A program made the translations under genes and the position numbers. The notes beneath the pieces were generated by a model. That model made no database searches and had not been told where the DNA came from. It saw nothing but the letters and a program-made list of their open reading frames with translations. 64,000 bases of DNA from Azospirillaceae bacterium (lineage in GTDB: Bacteria; Pseudomonadota; Alphaproteobacteria; Azospirillales; Azospirillaceae), in NCBI GenBank assembly GCA_035645145.1, contig DASQNC010000002.1, forward strand, positions 62,001 to 126,000, in the 5' to 3' direction. Positions 9,181 to 16,920 of this stretch are shown here, one piece after another (within the stretch, counting starts at the first letter, position 1; each line of letters starts with the position of its first letter).

Positions 9181-9208
9181 TTGGCGGGTTGCTATTTTGG
9201 AGTATATT
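9181..9208 (+). promoter_or_regulatory. Candidate sigma-70 promoter for the membrane-protein pair
   Basis: TTGGCG (9181-9186), 16-bp spacer, TATATT (9203-9208), about 80 bp before the first small membrane-protein gene and directly after the IS remnant. The local sequence is AT-richer than the surroundings. Confidence 0.45.
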
Positions 9209-9291
9209 CCCTGCCACTCCCTCGTTGCCAAGTTGCCTATTTGGCCGGGATGGTAACATCAATACTCTCTCAAGGCAGGTTTTCAGTGTCG

Positions 9292-9507
9292 ATGGGAAAC
9301 GCGATGCGCAAGAAGATCCTCGCCGGGCTACGGGCCGCGCAGGTACTGTTGGCGCTGAAAGCAGCAGTCGGGGGCGGCGCTGCGGCACTCGCGTTCTTTG
9401 GTATTGGCGCCGACTATCTCGGCTTCGAGCCGTCGTTTGCTGCAGAGGGAACTGTGAGCGCCGTAGGGGCTGCGCTAGCCATTGCCTTGGCACTGCGAGG
9501 CGCCTAA
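9292..9507 (+). CDS. Small membrane protein, 71 aa
   Basis: Two hydrophobic segments (about residues 15-37 and 49-69) separated by GADYLGFEPSF suggest a two-pass inner-membrane protein with a basic N-terminus (MRKK). Two in-frame ATGs compete, 9292 and 9304; I use the first. The gene ends directly before the TTG start of the next small membrane gene. Base composition and codon use are visibly less GC-rich than the neighbours, which suggests transfer. No family recognised. The size and layout recall phage holin or antiholin pairs, but no other phage gene is near and nothing in the sequence proves that role. Confidence 0.55.
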   Translation: MGNAMRKKILAGLRAAQVLLALKAAVGGGAAALAFFGIGADYLGFEPSFAAEGTVSAVGAALAIALALRGA

Positions 9508-9873
9508 TTGCAACAGAAAGAGTTGCCAGCTTTAGGTTCGCCTGCCGATCAAATTGAATGGCTTGCCGTTGTTTTGCCGACAACGTCACATGGTGTGAAT
9601 ATTTGGGTAGGCCTTGCGATCATTGCTTTTTTGCTGGTCGCATATGCCACTCGTGTGCGCTCTTGTGGTTGGCTCAATGTCGACAAAGGGGAGATGATTT
9701 CTGCCCTTTTCGGCGGGGCGACATTCGGTACCGGTACTCTCCTCTTCTTAACCCTATTCCATCCACCCTTGCTCAAGCTTATGGGTGATCAAACGCTATG
9801 GATTGCCATTAGCGGTGGGGCCGGTGTCATTGCTTCGTTCGGCGGCCTCATTAAGAAGGCGCCGGCCGATTGA
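9508..9873 (+). CDS. Small three-pass membrane protein, 121 aa, TTG start
   Basis: Starts at TTG immediately after the TAA of the previous gene; a GAGG about 8 nt upstream supports this start. Three hydrophobic stretches are seen: VNIWVGLAIIAFLLVAYAT (about 30-49), the Gly/Thr-rich ISALFGGATFGTGTLLFLTLF (about 64-84) and LWIAISGGAGVIASFGGLI (about 97-115), with a basic end (KKAPAD). No recognised family. Composition is low-GC like its partner. The pair, its own promoter, and the hairpin after it form a compact two-gene unit next to an IS remnant. A phage-type holin, a membrane-damaging toxin or a harmless orphan are all possible. Confidence 0.6.
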   Translation: MQQKELPALGSPADQIEWLAVVLPTTSHGVNIWVGLAIIAFLLVAYATRVRSCGWLNVDKGEMISALFGGATFGTGTLLFLTLFHPPLLKLMGDQTLWIAISGGAGVIASFGGLIKKAPAD

Positions 9874-9877
9874 GAAT

Positions 9878-9900
9878 GGCCGCTCCGTCAGGAGGCGGTC
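9878..9900 (+). terminator. Probable terminator of the membrane-protein pair
   Basis: Stem of about 8 bp with one bulged base around a GTCA loop (GGCCGCTCC against GGAGGCGGTC), then GTTTCT, 5 bp after the stop codon. Confidence 0.5.
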
Positions 9901-9950
9901 GTTTCTAGAGGCGGTATCGCTATGATTGGGCAGCGAGAATGTGCTCGGGG

Positions 9951-11177
9951 CTAGTTGTTTAGCCCGGACGTTTGGGCCTGGACGTCCGGCGGTGCGCCGC
10001 CGAGACCGGCCAGCGCGGCGGCAATCCGCCGGCCGGGACCCGGAAGGCGCAGCAGCGGGCCGGCGAAGGCGTCGCGCACGCCGCCCAAGGGCGTGAACTT
10101 CGACAGCAGGAATGGGGCGGCGCACCGCGCGGCGGTGCGGCCCAAGGCGACGGCCGGCCGGCGGACGGCGTCGTAGGCGGCCGTCGCGTCCTCGACCGTG
10201 CGCGCGGCCTCGACCGCGTCGGCCAGCAGGGCGGCGTCCACCAGGGCCTGCGTGGTGGCCTGGTGGAGCAGGGGGGAGCCGCCACGTACGGCGTCCCCGA
10301 CCAGGGCCACCGGCCCATGGCCCAGCCGCGCCATGGCCACGTCCCGCCAGCGCAGCACGTCCAGGTCGTCGGGCGATTGGAAGAAGTCCCAGAGCGGCGA
10401 CGCCGCGGGCCACAGGGCCGCGGCGTCGGCCCGCCACCGCGCCATGCCGTCCCCCCGCCATCGGGACAGCGCCTGTGCCGGGATGCCCCATGCGACCCAC
10501 GCCAGGGGCCAGCCGCCCGGGTCGTCCGGCAGCCGGCCCGCCGGCAGGACGGCGGCGAACCGCGACGTGCCGGCGTGGATCTGGCGGGCCACGCCGGCGA
10601 AGAGGCCGCGCGGATCCGGGGCGAACCCGTGCAGGACCGCCCAGTCGTCCTCCCGCTCGCGGACGGAAAAGCCCAGGGCGGATCGCAACGTCGATCCTGC
10701 GCCGTCGGCCACGATCGCCATGTGGAACGGTCCGAATGCGGGGCCGCCCGCCTCGACCAGCATGACGCCCTCGTCCACCGGGTCGACGGCAACGATGCGG
10801 GTGCCGGGCTTCACGTCGATGCCGGGCTCCTCGTGCACGGCTTCGAACAGGGCTTGGAACAGGGCGCCGGGGTGAAGGCCGAGTGCCGCCGCGCCGGGGA
10901 CCAGATCGCGGTATCGCAGGTCGAAAACGGTCCGGCGCCCGGCCGCGTACCCGACAATCCGTTCGATCCGGGTTCCGAGCGTCGAAAGCGTGCCCAGCAG
11001 CCGCAGGCGGTCGAGCACCGCCAGGCCCGCCGGCTGCACGAGCGACGCGGGCCCGGTCGGACGCGGCCGATCCGCCTGGTCGAATACGGTGGTGCGGTGG
11101 CCGCGCCGGGACAGAAGGAGGGCGGTCGCCATGCCGGCCACGCCGCATCCGATGACGCCGATGTGCAAGCCCCGCAT
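9951..11177 (-). CDS. FAD-dependent monooxygenase (UbiH/PHBH-like)
   Basis: The 408-aa protein opens with the dinucleotide-binding IGVIGCGVAGMATALLLSRRG and an acidic end to the second strand (VFDQ). The second FAD motif appears as VALVGDAVRGGSPLLHQ where the family normally has GDAAHxxxPxxGQG, so the usual His and GQG are altered. Members hydroxylate aromatic rings, for example in ubiquinone synthesis or aromatic degradation; the substrate here cannot be told. It lies 100 bp downstream of marR in the same direction and may be read together with it. It might therefore be under that regulator (inference). Confidence 0.78.
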   Translation of the reverse strand: MRGLHIGVIGCGVAGMATALLLSRRGHRTTVFDQADRPRPTGPASLVQPAGLAVLDRLRLLGTLSTLGTRIERIVGYAAGRRTVFDLRYRDLVPGAAALGLHPGALFQALFEAVHEEPGIDVKPGTRIVAVDPVDEGVMLVEAGGPAFGPFHMAIVADGAGSTLRSALGFSVREREDDWAVLHGFAPDPRGLFAGVARQIHAGTSRFAAVLPAGRLPDDPGGWPLAWVAWGIPAQALSRWRGDGMARWRADAAALWPAASPLWDFFQSPDDLDVLRWRDVAMARLGHGPVALVGDAVRGGSPLLHQATTQALVDAALLADAVEAARTVEDATAAYDAVRRPAVALGRTAARCAAPFLLSKFTPLGGVRDAFAGPLLRLPGPGRRIAAALAGLGGAPPDVQAQTSGLNN

Positions 11178-11277
11178 CGCCCGCCCACCCCAATGGCACC
11201 CCGTTCGGCGTCCATCTTAAGGGGTAGACCGGTGCGGCGTCCATCCTAGGCGGTCGCCGCCCCGGCGGGGCGGTCGT

Positions 11278-11784
11278 TCAGCGCACGAGCCGCTGCACCG
11301 GCACGGGGGGCTGGAAGCGGGTGCGGTCGGCTTCGTCGATGAGGCCCAGCATGATCTTGCGGAACCCCTCCACCGCCTCGGCCCCGGCCTTGCGGTAGGC
11401 CTGGGCGATGCGCTGGCGCTGGGTTTCGGAGAGGCGCCGTTCCAATTCCAGGCCCTGGGGTGTCAGCTCCAGCAGCCGCTGGCGGCGATCCCGCACGCCC
11501 CTCCGCTGGACGATGTAGCCCTTCTGCACAAGCTCGCCGAGGACGCGCGACAGGCTTTGCTTCGTTATCCTGAGGATGCCGAGCAGTTCGGTGACACTGA
11601 TTCCGGGGTGACGTCCGACGAAGTACACGACGCGGTGGTGGGCGCGCCCAAAGCCGATTTCGGCCAGAATGGCATCCGGTTCCGCAGTGAAGTCGCGATA
11701 GCCGAAGAACAGCAGTTCAATGGCTTGGCGCAACTCCTCCTCGCGCAGGAAAAGCGGATTCACCCCGGATTTTATGTCAGTCAT
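11278..11784 (-). CDS. MarR-family transcriptional regulator
   Basis: The 168-aa protein has a winged helix-turn-helix around residues 60-115 (HPGISVTELLGILRITKQSLSRVLGELVQKG and the wing VQRRGVRDRRQRLLELTPQG) between helices used for dimerisation. MarR proteins bind short palindromes and release them on ligand binding or oxidation; no Cys is conserved here that would suggest redox sensing. It is divergent from the branched-chain aminotransferase gene with 76 bp between them, so regulation of itself and that gene is likely. The start at 11784 sits on a short palindrome. Confidence 0.9.
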   Translation of the reverse strand: MTDIKSGVNPLFLREEELRQAIELLFFGYRDFTAEPDAILAEIGFGRAHHRVVYFVGRHPGISVTELLGILRITKQSLSRVLGELVQKGYIVQRRGVRDRRQRLLELTPQGLELERRLSETQRQRIAQAYRKAGAEAVEGFRKIMLGLIDEADRTRFQPPVPVQRLVR

Positions 11785-11814
11785 GTTGACGCAACCAACG
11801 CCGAATGTTACTCA
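11785..11814 (+). promoter_or_regulatory. Candidate ilvE promoter with overlapping MarR-type palindrome
   Basis: TTGACG (11786-11791), 17-bp spacer, TACTCA (11809-11814) fits a weak sigma-70 promoter reading toward the aminotransferase. The -35 lies inside GTTGACGCAAC (11785-11795), an inverted GTTG/CAAC with 3-nt centre that abuts the marR start codon. A repressor bound there would block both genes. Confidence 0.35.
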
Positions 11815-11860
11815 GCGGATCCCGTTCCGGAAATAAACAACAAATCTTTGGGGTGCGAGA

Positions 11861-12757
11861 ATGTCCATCATTCCCTTCGACGATCGCGACGGATTCATCT
11901 GGTACGACGGGCAGTTGATTCCATGGCGCGATGCGAAGCTGCACGTGCTGAGCCACGGCCTGCACTATGCAAGCTGTGTATTCGAAGGGGAGCGGGTTTA
12001 CAACGGCAACGTCTTCAAGCTGACCGAGCACAGCCAGCGCCTGATCGACAGCGCCCGCATCCTGGGCTTCGAGATCCCCTATTCGGTGCAGGAGATCGAC
12101 GCCGCCACCAACGCGGTGGTCAAGGCCAACAACATGGTCGACGCCTATGTGCGCCCGGTCGCTTGGCGGGGCAGCGAGATGATGGGCGTGGCCGCCCAGC
12201 AGACCAAGATCCACGTGGCCATCGCGACCTGGGTGTGGCCCAGCTACTTCCCGCCCGAGGTGAAGGCGCAGGGCATCAAGCTGACCCTGTCCAAGTGGCG
12301 CCGCCCGTCGCCCGACAGCGCCCCCACCGCGTCCAAGGCGGCCGGCCTGTACATGATCTGCACCATGTCCAAGCACGCCGCCGAAAACGCCGGGTTCAAC
12401 GACGCCCTGATGCTGGATTGGCGCGGGCAGGTGGCCGAGTGCACGGGCGCCAACGTCTTCTTCGTGCAGGACGGCGTCCTCCACACGCCGACGCCCGACT
12501 GCTTCCTGGACGGCATCACCCGGCGCACGGTCATGGGGCTGGCTCGCGACCGCGGCATCAAGGTGGTCGAGCGCGCGATCTTCCCGGAGGAGCTCAAGAC
12601 CTTCGACGAGTTCTTCATCGTCGGGACCGCGGCCGAGGTCACGCCCATCGGGCAGCTCGACGACCTGCGGTTCCAGGTCGGCCCGATCACCCGTATGCTG
12701 ATGGACGACTACGGCAACCTCGTCCGGCAGCCGGTCAAGAAGGCCGCCGCCGAGTAA
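11861..12757 (+). CDS. ilvE: Branched-chain amino acid aminotransferase
   Basis: A PLP-dependent fold IV transaminase of 298 aa that makes or degrades Val, Leu and Ile from their 2-oxo acids with glutamate. The PLP lysine is Lys159 in the segment TASKAAGLYM, the substrate-side HGLHYASCVFEGERVY is near residue 32-46, and the phosphate-binding loop region GTAAEVTPI is near the C-terminus. Length is normal for group I proteobacterial BCATs. D-amino acid transaminase or ADC lyase relatives share the fold, but the WYDG start and FEGERVY favour BCAT. Divergent from marR. Confidence 0.9.
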   Translation: MSIIPFDDRDGFIWYDGQLIPWRDAKLHVLSHGLHYASCVFEGERVYNGNVFKLTEHSQRLIDSARILGFEIPYSVQEIDAATNAVVKANNMVDAYVRPVAWRGSEMMGVAAQQTKIHVAIATWVWPSYFPPEVKAQGIKLTLSKWRRPSPDSAPTASKAAGLYMICTMSKHAAENAGFNDALMLDWRGQVAECTGANVFFVQDGVLHTPTPDCFLDGITRRTVMGLARDRGIKVVERAIFPEELKTFDEFFIVGTAAEVTPIGQLDDLRFQVGPITRMLMDDYGNLVRQPVKKAAAE

Positions 12758-12795
12758 GCCGCGCCAAGCAACCCGTACCGGGTACAGGTCTGCGC

Positions 12796-12820
12796 CGCCC
12801 CGGGATCCCATCCCGGGGCG
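12796..12820. terminator. Hairpin between convergent genes
   Basis: Perfect 11-bp stem (CGCCCCGGGAT with ATCCCGGGGCG) and 3-nt loop between ilvE and the leftward oxidoreductase gene. No U-run on either side, so termination efficiency is uncertain. Confidence 0.5.
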
Positions 12821-12826
12821 CGTCCG

Positions 12827-13834
12827 TCAAAGCGTCACGACCACCTTTCCGAAGTGCCCGCCGCGGTCCATCAGACGGAACGCGTCGTGCAAATGGTCCA
12901 ACGGGACCTGCGCGCCGACCACGGGCCGCAATCGCCATTGCGCGACCGCCCGCAACATCGCTTCCAGTTCCGATGTCGGTCCCACGGTGACGCCTTGCAG
13001 GCGCACCTGCCGCATCACCACCAGCGGCAGGTTGAGCATGGGCGCGGGGCCCGACAGCACGCCGATGAGGCTGATCGTACCGCCCGGACGGATGGCGCGG
13101 ACCGACTGCTCCAACGTGCCGGCGCCGCCGACCTCGACGATATGGTCGAGACCCGAGCCGCCCGCCCAGGCCCGCGCCGCCGCCCCCCAGTCGGGAACAG
13201 CCGTGTAGTTGATGCCGTGGTCGGCACCGAGGGCCGCCGCACGGGCGAGCTTTTCGTCGGACGAGGAGGTGGCGACCACCCGCGCGCCGCACAGCTTGGC
13301 GAACTGGAGCGCGAAGACGGACACGCCGCCGGTGCCCTGGACCAGGACGGTGTCCCCCGGCCGGGTGCCGCCAAGTGCGACGATCGCCGACCAGGCGGTC
13401 ACCCCGGCGCATGGGAAGGTCGCGGCTTCGGCGTCGCTCAGGTGGTCGGGCGTGCGAACCAGCGCGTCGGCGGGGAAGACCCGGTATTCGGCCAAGACCC
13501 CGTCGCCCGGGCTGCCGAGGCCGGAGGCCAGGGCCGCGGGCGTGGGGCCGCCGGCAGGCCATCCGGGGAAGAAACTGTTCACCACCCGGTCGCCCGGTTG
13601 CCAGGCGGACACACCGGGGCCCACCGCATCGACCTCCCCGGCGGCATCCGAACAGGGCACCACGGGAAACGCCTGGCGCGGATTGTAGACGCCGCGGACC
13701 AACAGGACGTCCCGGTAGTTGAGGGACACCGCCCGCACCCGAACCCGGACCTCGCCATGGCCCGGCCGCGGGGGCGGGCGCTCGACGATCCGGAGGTTTT
13801 CCAGGCCGAAGCCGGACAATTCCGCGGTGCGCAA
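12827..13834 (-). CDS. Zinc-independent MDR oxidoreductase (quinone-oxidoreductase-like)
   Basis: The 335-aa protein is a medium-chain dehydrogenase/reductase: N-terminal GroES-like domain with SLNYRDVLLVRG, then a Rossmann domain with VLVQGTGGVSVFALQFAKLCGA and a serine-rich loop SSSDEK that suits NADPH. The cysteines that bind catalytic and structural zinc in alcohol dehydrogenases are absent, so it groups with quinone oxidoreductase/enoyl reductase-like MDRs. It reduces an activated double bond or quinone, substrate unknown. The MATE gene ends 55 bp upstream in the same direction and may be co-transcribed. Confidence 0.85.
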   Translation of the reverse strand: MRTAELSGFGLENLRIVERPPPRPGHGEVRVRVRAVSLNYRDVLLVRGVYNPRQAFPVVPCSDAAGEVDAVGPGVSAWQPGDRVVNSFFPGWPAGGPTPAALASGLGSPGDGVLAEYRVFPADALVRTPDHLSDAEAATFPCAGVTAWSAIVALGGTRPGDTVLVQGTGGVSVFALQFAKLCGARVVATSSSDEKLARAAALGADHGINYTAVPDWGAAARAWAGGSGLDHIVEVGGAGTLEQSVRAIRPGGTISLIGVLSGPAPMLNLPLVVMRQVRLQGVTVGPTSELEAMLRAVAQWRLRPVVGAQVPLDHLHDAFRLMDRGGHFGKVVVTL

Positions 13835-13889
13835 GCGTCCTCCCGGCGCGGAGCCGATGGCAACAGGGCGGCCCGACCGCGGTGGGGGA

Positions 13890-15293
13890 TCAGGCCGGTT
13901 TCGTGTTCAGAAGTCCAAGGCGGCCACGCAGGTTCCAGCGGGCGATCATCAGGACCGCCACCACGCCCAGGCCGGTGGCGAGCCCGATCCACAGGCCCGC
14001 CGGCCCGAGGCCCAGCGGAAACGCGAGCACCACCCCCACCGGCAGTCCGGCGGCCCAGTAGCCGAGTGCGGCGAACAGCATCGGCACACGGGTGTCCTTC
14101 AGGCCCCGCAACGCGCCCGCGCCCATCACCTGCCCGCCGTCCACCACCTGGAACACCCCGGCCAGACCGACCAGCAGGACCGCCAGCCCCACGACCTCGG
14201 TATTGGCCGGATCGCCCAGGTCGAGGAACAGGCCGATGATGGGCCGCGGCGCGGTGATGAACAGCACCGCCGTCACGGCCATGAACCCGATCCCCAGGGC
14301 GATGGCGGTCCAGCCGGCCCGGCCGGCGGCGTTCGCATCCTGCCGCCCGGCCGCCAGCCCGACCCTGACGGTCGCGGCCTGCGACAGGCCCAGGGGCACC
14401 ATGAAGGTGATGGCCGCGACTTGCAGTGCAATGCCGTGGGCGGCCAAGGCGTGTGCGCCGAAGGCACCCATCAGGAAGGCGGTGGCGTTGAACACCGTGG
14501 ACTCGCACGCCATCGTGACCCCGATGGGCAGGCCGACCCGCAGGAAGTCGCGCAGGCGCGGTCCGTCGGCCCGCCAGAACCGGCCCAGCAGGTGGTAGCG
14601 CCGGATGCGGCGGTCCCAGTAGGAAAAGGCCAGCAGGCCGGTGAACATGAAGGCGGCCGACAGCGAACTGGCAACCCCGCTTCCGACCACCCCCAGCGCC
14701 GGCGCACCGAGGTTCCCGAACATCAGGACCCAATTGCAGAATGCGTTCACGCCGACCGCCAGGACGGTCATGACCATGCCGGCCCGCGGCCGTTCGAGGG
14801 CGGCCTGGAAATTGCGCAGCACCATGAACCAGAGCGACGGCAGAACGCCCCACATCAGCGCGCGCAGGTATAAGCCGGCCTGCGCCGCCAGATCCGGGTC
14901 CTGACCCATCGCCGCCAGGATGGCGCCGCCGTGCCAAAGCACCGCCCAGGCCAGCACGGAATAGGCGGCCGTCACCCAGAAGCCCTGGCGCACGGTCCGG
15001 CGGACGTCGCGGACGGAATGGCGGTGGCGGCCCAGGGTCTGCGCGACCATGGGCGAAGTGGCGTGGGCGAGGCCCATGCCCAGGATGAAGACCGCGAAAT
15101 ACAGGTTCGTGCCCAGGACCCCCGCCGCCAGCGCCGACGGCCCCAGCCAGCCCATCATGACGACATCGGTCGTCATGATGGCCACCTGGGCCAGGTTGGT
15201 GAGGATCAGGGGCCAGCCGAGGGTGAGCATGGCCCGGACCTCGGCCGCCCAGCCGTCCCGGCGGGCGGAGGTTTCCAGAGCGACCTGTGTCAT
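13890..15293 (-). CDS. MATE-family multidrug exporter
   Basis: The 467-aa inner-membrane protein has about 12 hydrophobic segments in two similar halves, with MATE features such as LGWPLILTNLAQVAIMTTDVVMMGWLG at the start and GLPIGVTMACESTVFNATAFLMGAFG opening the second half. NorM-type members export cationic drugs in exchange for Na+ or H+. The gene reads into the MDR oxidoreductase gene, perhaps as one unit. Substrate is not predictable. Confidence 0.9.
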   Translation of the reverse strand: MTQVALETSARRDGWAAEVRAMLTLGWPLILTNLAQVAIMTTDVVMMGWLGPSALAAGVLGTNLYFAVFILGMGLAHATSPMVAQTLGRHRHSVRDVRRTVRQGFWVTAAYSVLAWAVLWHGGAILAAMGQDPDLAAQAGLYLRALMWGVLPSLWFMVLRNFQAALERPRAGMVMTVLAVGVNAFCNWVLMFGNLGAPALGVVGSGVASSLSAAFMFTGLLAFSYWDRRIRRYHLLGRFWRADGPRLRDFLRVGLPIGVTMACESTVFNATAFLMGAFGAHALAAHGIALQVAAITFMVPLGLSQAATVRVGLAAGRQDANAAGRAGWTAIALGIGFMAVTAVLFITAPRPIIGLFLDLGDPANTEVVGLAVLLVGLAGVFQVVDGGQVMGAGALRGLKDTRVPMLFAALGYWAAGLPVGVVLAFPLGLGPAGLWIGLATGLGVVAVLMIARWNLRGRLGLLNTKPA

Positions 15294-15368
15294 GGGGTCC
15301 AGTTAACCCTGTCCGCGGCGGGGACGGCCAGTGCAATTCCCACCGGGCCGGATTGCGTGCCGGCGTCC

Positions 15369-15830
15369 TTACGTTGTGGGGTTCCGCCACCGGGCGGCGG
15401 CCGCATCGTCGTCCGCCTTCGCGGCGACCCATTGTTCGCCCGCGTCCGTTTCCTCGAGCTTCCAGAAGGGGGCCCGGGTCTTCAGCCAGTCCATCAGGAA
15501 CTGGCAGGCGTCGAAGGCGGCCTGCCGGTGGGCCGAAGCCGTCGCCACCAGCACGATCCGGTCGCCCGGCAGCAGGCGGCCATGGCGGTGGATGATCAGC
15601 GTTCCGTCCAGTGGCCAGCGCGCCTGCGCCTCGGCGTCGATCCGGGCCAGCTCGCGCTCGGTCATGCCGGGATAATGCTCGAGCGTCATCGCACGAACCG
15701 GCCGCCCACCGGCGGTATCGCGGACCAGACCCACGAAGCTGGCCAGGCCGCCGATACCGGTCTTTCCGCGGGTCAGGCCGGCGATCTCGGCGCCGACGTC
15801 GAAATCCTCGCGCTGGACCCGGACGGCCAC
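15369..15830 (-). CDS. moaE: Molybdopterin synthase catalytic subunit MoaE
   Basis: With MoaD it inserts two sulfurs into precursor Z to form molybdopterin. The 153-aa product has the MoaE pattern GIGGLASFVGLVRD, MTLEHYPGM, IIHRHGRLLPGDRIVLVATASAHRQAAFDACQ and the lysine-bearing APFWKLEE that forms the active site. The GTG start at 15830 is two bases after the moaD stop, with the ribosome-binding purines inside moaD, so the two are coupled. Confidence 0.92.
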   Translation of the reverse strand: MAVRVQREDFDVGAEIAGLTRGKTGIGGLASFVGLVRDTAGGRPVRAMTLEHYPGMTERELARIDAEAQARWPLDGTLIIHRHGRLLPGDRIVLVATASAHRQAAFDACQFLMDWLKTRAPFWKLEETDAGEQWVAAKADDDAAAARWRNPTT

Positions 15831-15832
15831 GG

Positions 15833-16084
15833 TCAGCCCCCGGTCACCGGTGGGAAGAACGCCACCTCGTCGCCCGGCCGGACCGGATGGTCGAAGGGCA
15901 CATGTTCCTGGTTGACCGCGGCCTTGACCACCGAGGGATCGGCGAAGGCTTCGGCATAACCGGGGCCGCGCGTCCGCAGCCATGCGACCAGACCCGCCAC
16001 ATCGACGACGTCCGATGGGACATCGGGGGCTTCGTCGCTGAGGCCGATCTTCTGGCGCAGCCACGCGAAATAGAGAAGCCTCAT
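15833..16084 (-). CDS. moaD: Molybdopterin synthase sulfur carrier MoaD
   Basis: The 83-aa ubiquitin-like protein starts MRLLYFAWLRQKIG and ends with the VTGG tail whose terminal glycine is adenylated by MoeB and thiocarboxylated. It donates sulfur to the MoaE active site. The ATG at 16084 is chosen because upstream residues belong to a dispersed repeat and not to the family. Order uvrC-pgsA-moaD-moaE is common in alphaproteobacteria. Confidence 0.92.
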   Translation of the reverse strand: MRLLYFAWLRQKIGLSDEAPDVPSDVVDVAGLVAWLRTRGPGYAEAFADPSVVKAAVNQEHVPFDHPVRPGDEVAFFPPVTGG

Positions 16085-16117
16085 CGCGATCCCTTCATCC
16101 CGCCGAGCGCATGCGGC

Positions 16118-16185
16118 CATGCACCCGGCTTGTTCCTCAAGCGCCGGCGCTCCGCTCGGCTTGCGCGCCATCCGGCGCGGGGCGG
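16118..16185 (+). repeat. Dispersed intergenic repeat, copy A
   Basis: About 68 bp between pgsA and moaD that match, with scattered substitutions, the complement of 56304-56371. Shared core: CGCCGGCGCTCCGCT and GGCTTGCGCGCCA. Copy A ends three bases before the pgsA stop codon. It continues GGTATCA, which resembles the sequence found on the far side of a hairpin in copy B. Confidence 0.8.
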
Positions 16186-16187
16186 TA

Positions 16188-16844
16188 TCATCCCGTGGTC
16201 CCGGCGCGCGGCTTGCCGGTGGAGGTGCCCGCCACCGTGCCACCCGCCACCGTGCCGGGCGGCACGGGTTTCTTCCCGGGCGCGGCGTCGGCGTCGGCCA
16301 TGTGCTGCACGCCCGAGCGCAGATAATCCCAACCGGTGACCATTGTCAGGATGGCGGCGATCCACAGGCCGAACTCGCCGATCGCCCGGACGGGCAGCCC
16401 GTCCGGGCCGGCATCGCCGACGATCAGGATCCCGAGCGCCACCAGCTGCATGGCGGTTTTCCACTTGGCCAGCTGCGAGACCGGGAGGCTCACCTGCACG
16501 CCCGCGAGGTATTCCCGGAGACCGGACACCAGCACTTCCCGCAGCAGGATCACCACGGCCGCCGGGATCGATGGCTGGCTCATGCGGTCGGTGGCGACCA
16601 GCATGAACAGCACCGCCGCCACCAGCAACTTGTCGGCGATGGGGTCCAGGAACTTCCCGATCGCCGAAACCTGCGCCCAGGCGCGGGCAAGGTAACCGTC
16701 CAGGTAGTCGGTGACTGCCGCCGCGGTGAACAGGGCGCAGGCCGCCCAGGCCGCCCAATCGGCCGGGACGTAGAACAGGGCGACGATCACCGGGATGACG
16801 GCGATGCGGGCCAGCGTGAGGATATTGGGCAGGTTGAAGAGCAT
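16188..16844 (-). CDS. pgsA: Phosphatidylglycerophosphate synthase
   Basis: An integral membrane enzyme that joins CDP-diacylglycerol and glycerol-3-phosphate, the committed step to phosphatidylglycerol. The full CDP-alcohol phosphotransferase signature is present: Asp46, Asp49-Gly50, Ala53-Arg54, Gly63, Asp67 and Asp71 in the segment from DYLDGYLAR to FLDPIAD. The ATG at 16844 (MLFNLPNILTLAR) gives 218 aa; earlier codons reach into the tandem-repeat region and are rejected. After the last helix there is a low-complexity tail (GTVAGGTVAGTSTGKPRAG) not usual in the family. Downstream of uvrC in the same direction. Confidence 0.93.
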   Translation of the reverse strand: MLFNLPNILTLARIAVIPVIVALFYVPADWAAWAACALFTAAAVTDYLDGYLARAWAQVSAIGKFLDPIADKLLVAAVLFMLVATDRMSQPSIPAAVVILLREVLVSGLREYLAGVQVSLPVSQLAKWKTAMQLVALGILIVGDAGPDGLPVRAIGEFGLWIAAILTMVTGWDYLRSGVQHMADADAAPGKKPVPPGTVAGGTVAGTSTGKPRAGTTG

Positions 16845-16920
16845 CGCTGCGTTCGTACGGGCGTTGATCCGGGCCGGGCGGCCGGACCGGGAATCAGGCT
16901 GGACCGTTGTCCGGTCGGAC

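Noticed and set aside
9292-9873. Calling the two membrane proteins a holin-antiholin pair.
   Set aside because: Only size and hydrophobicity agree; there is no endolysin, spanin or other phage gene nearby.
12735-13562. Long Arg/Pro/Gly-rich open frames opposite or overlapping the MDR, MATE and FAD genes.
   Set aside because: High GC removes stop codons in all frames; composition is that of shadow frames.
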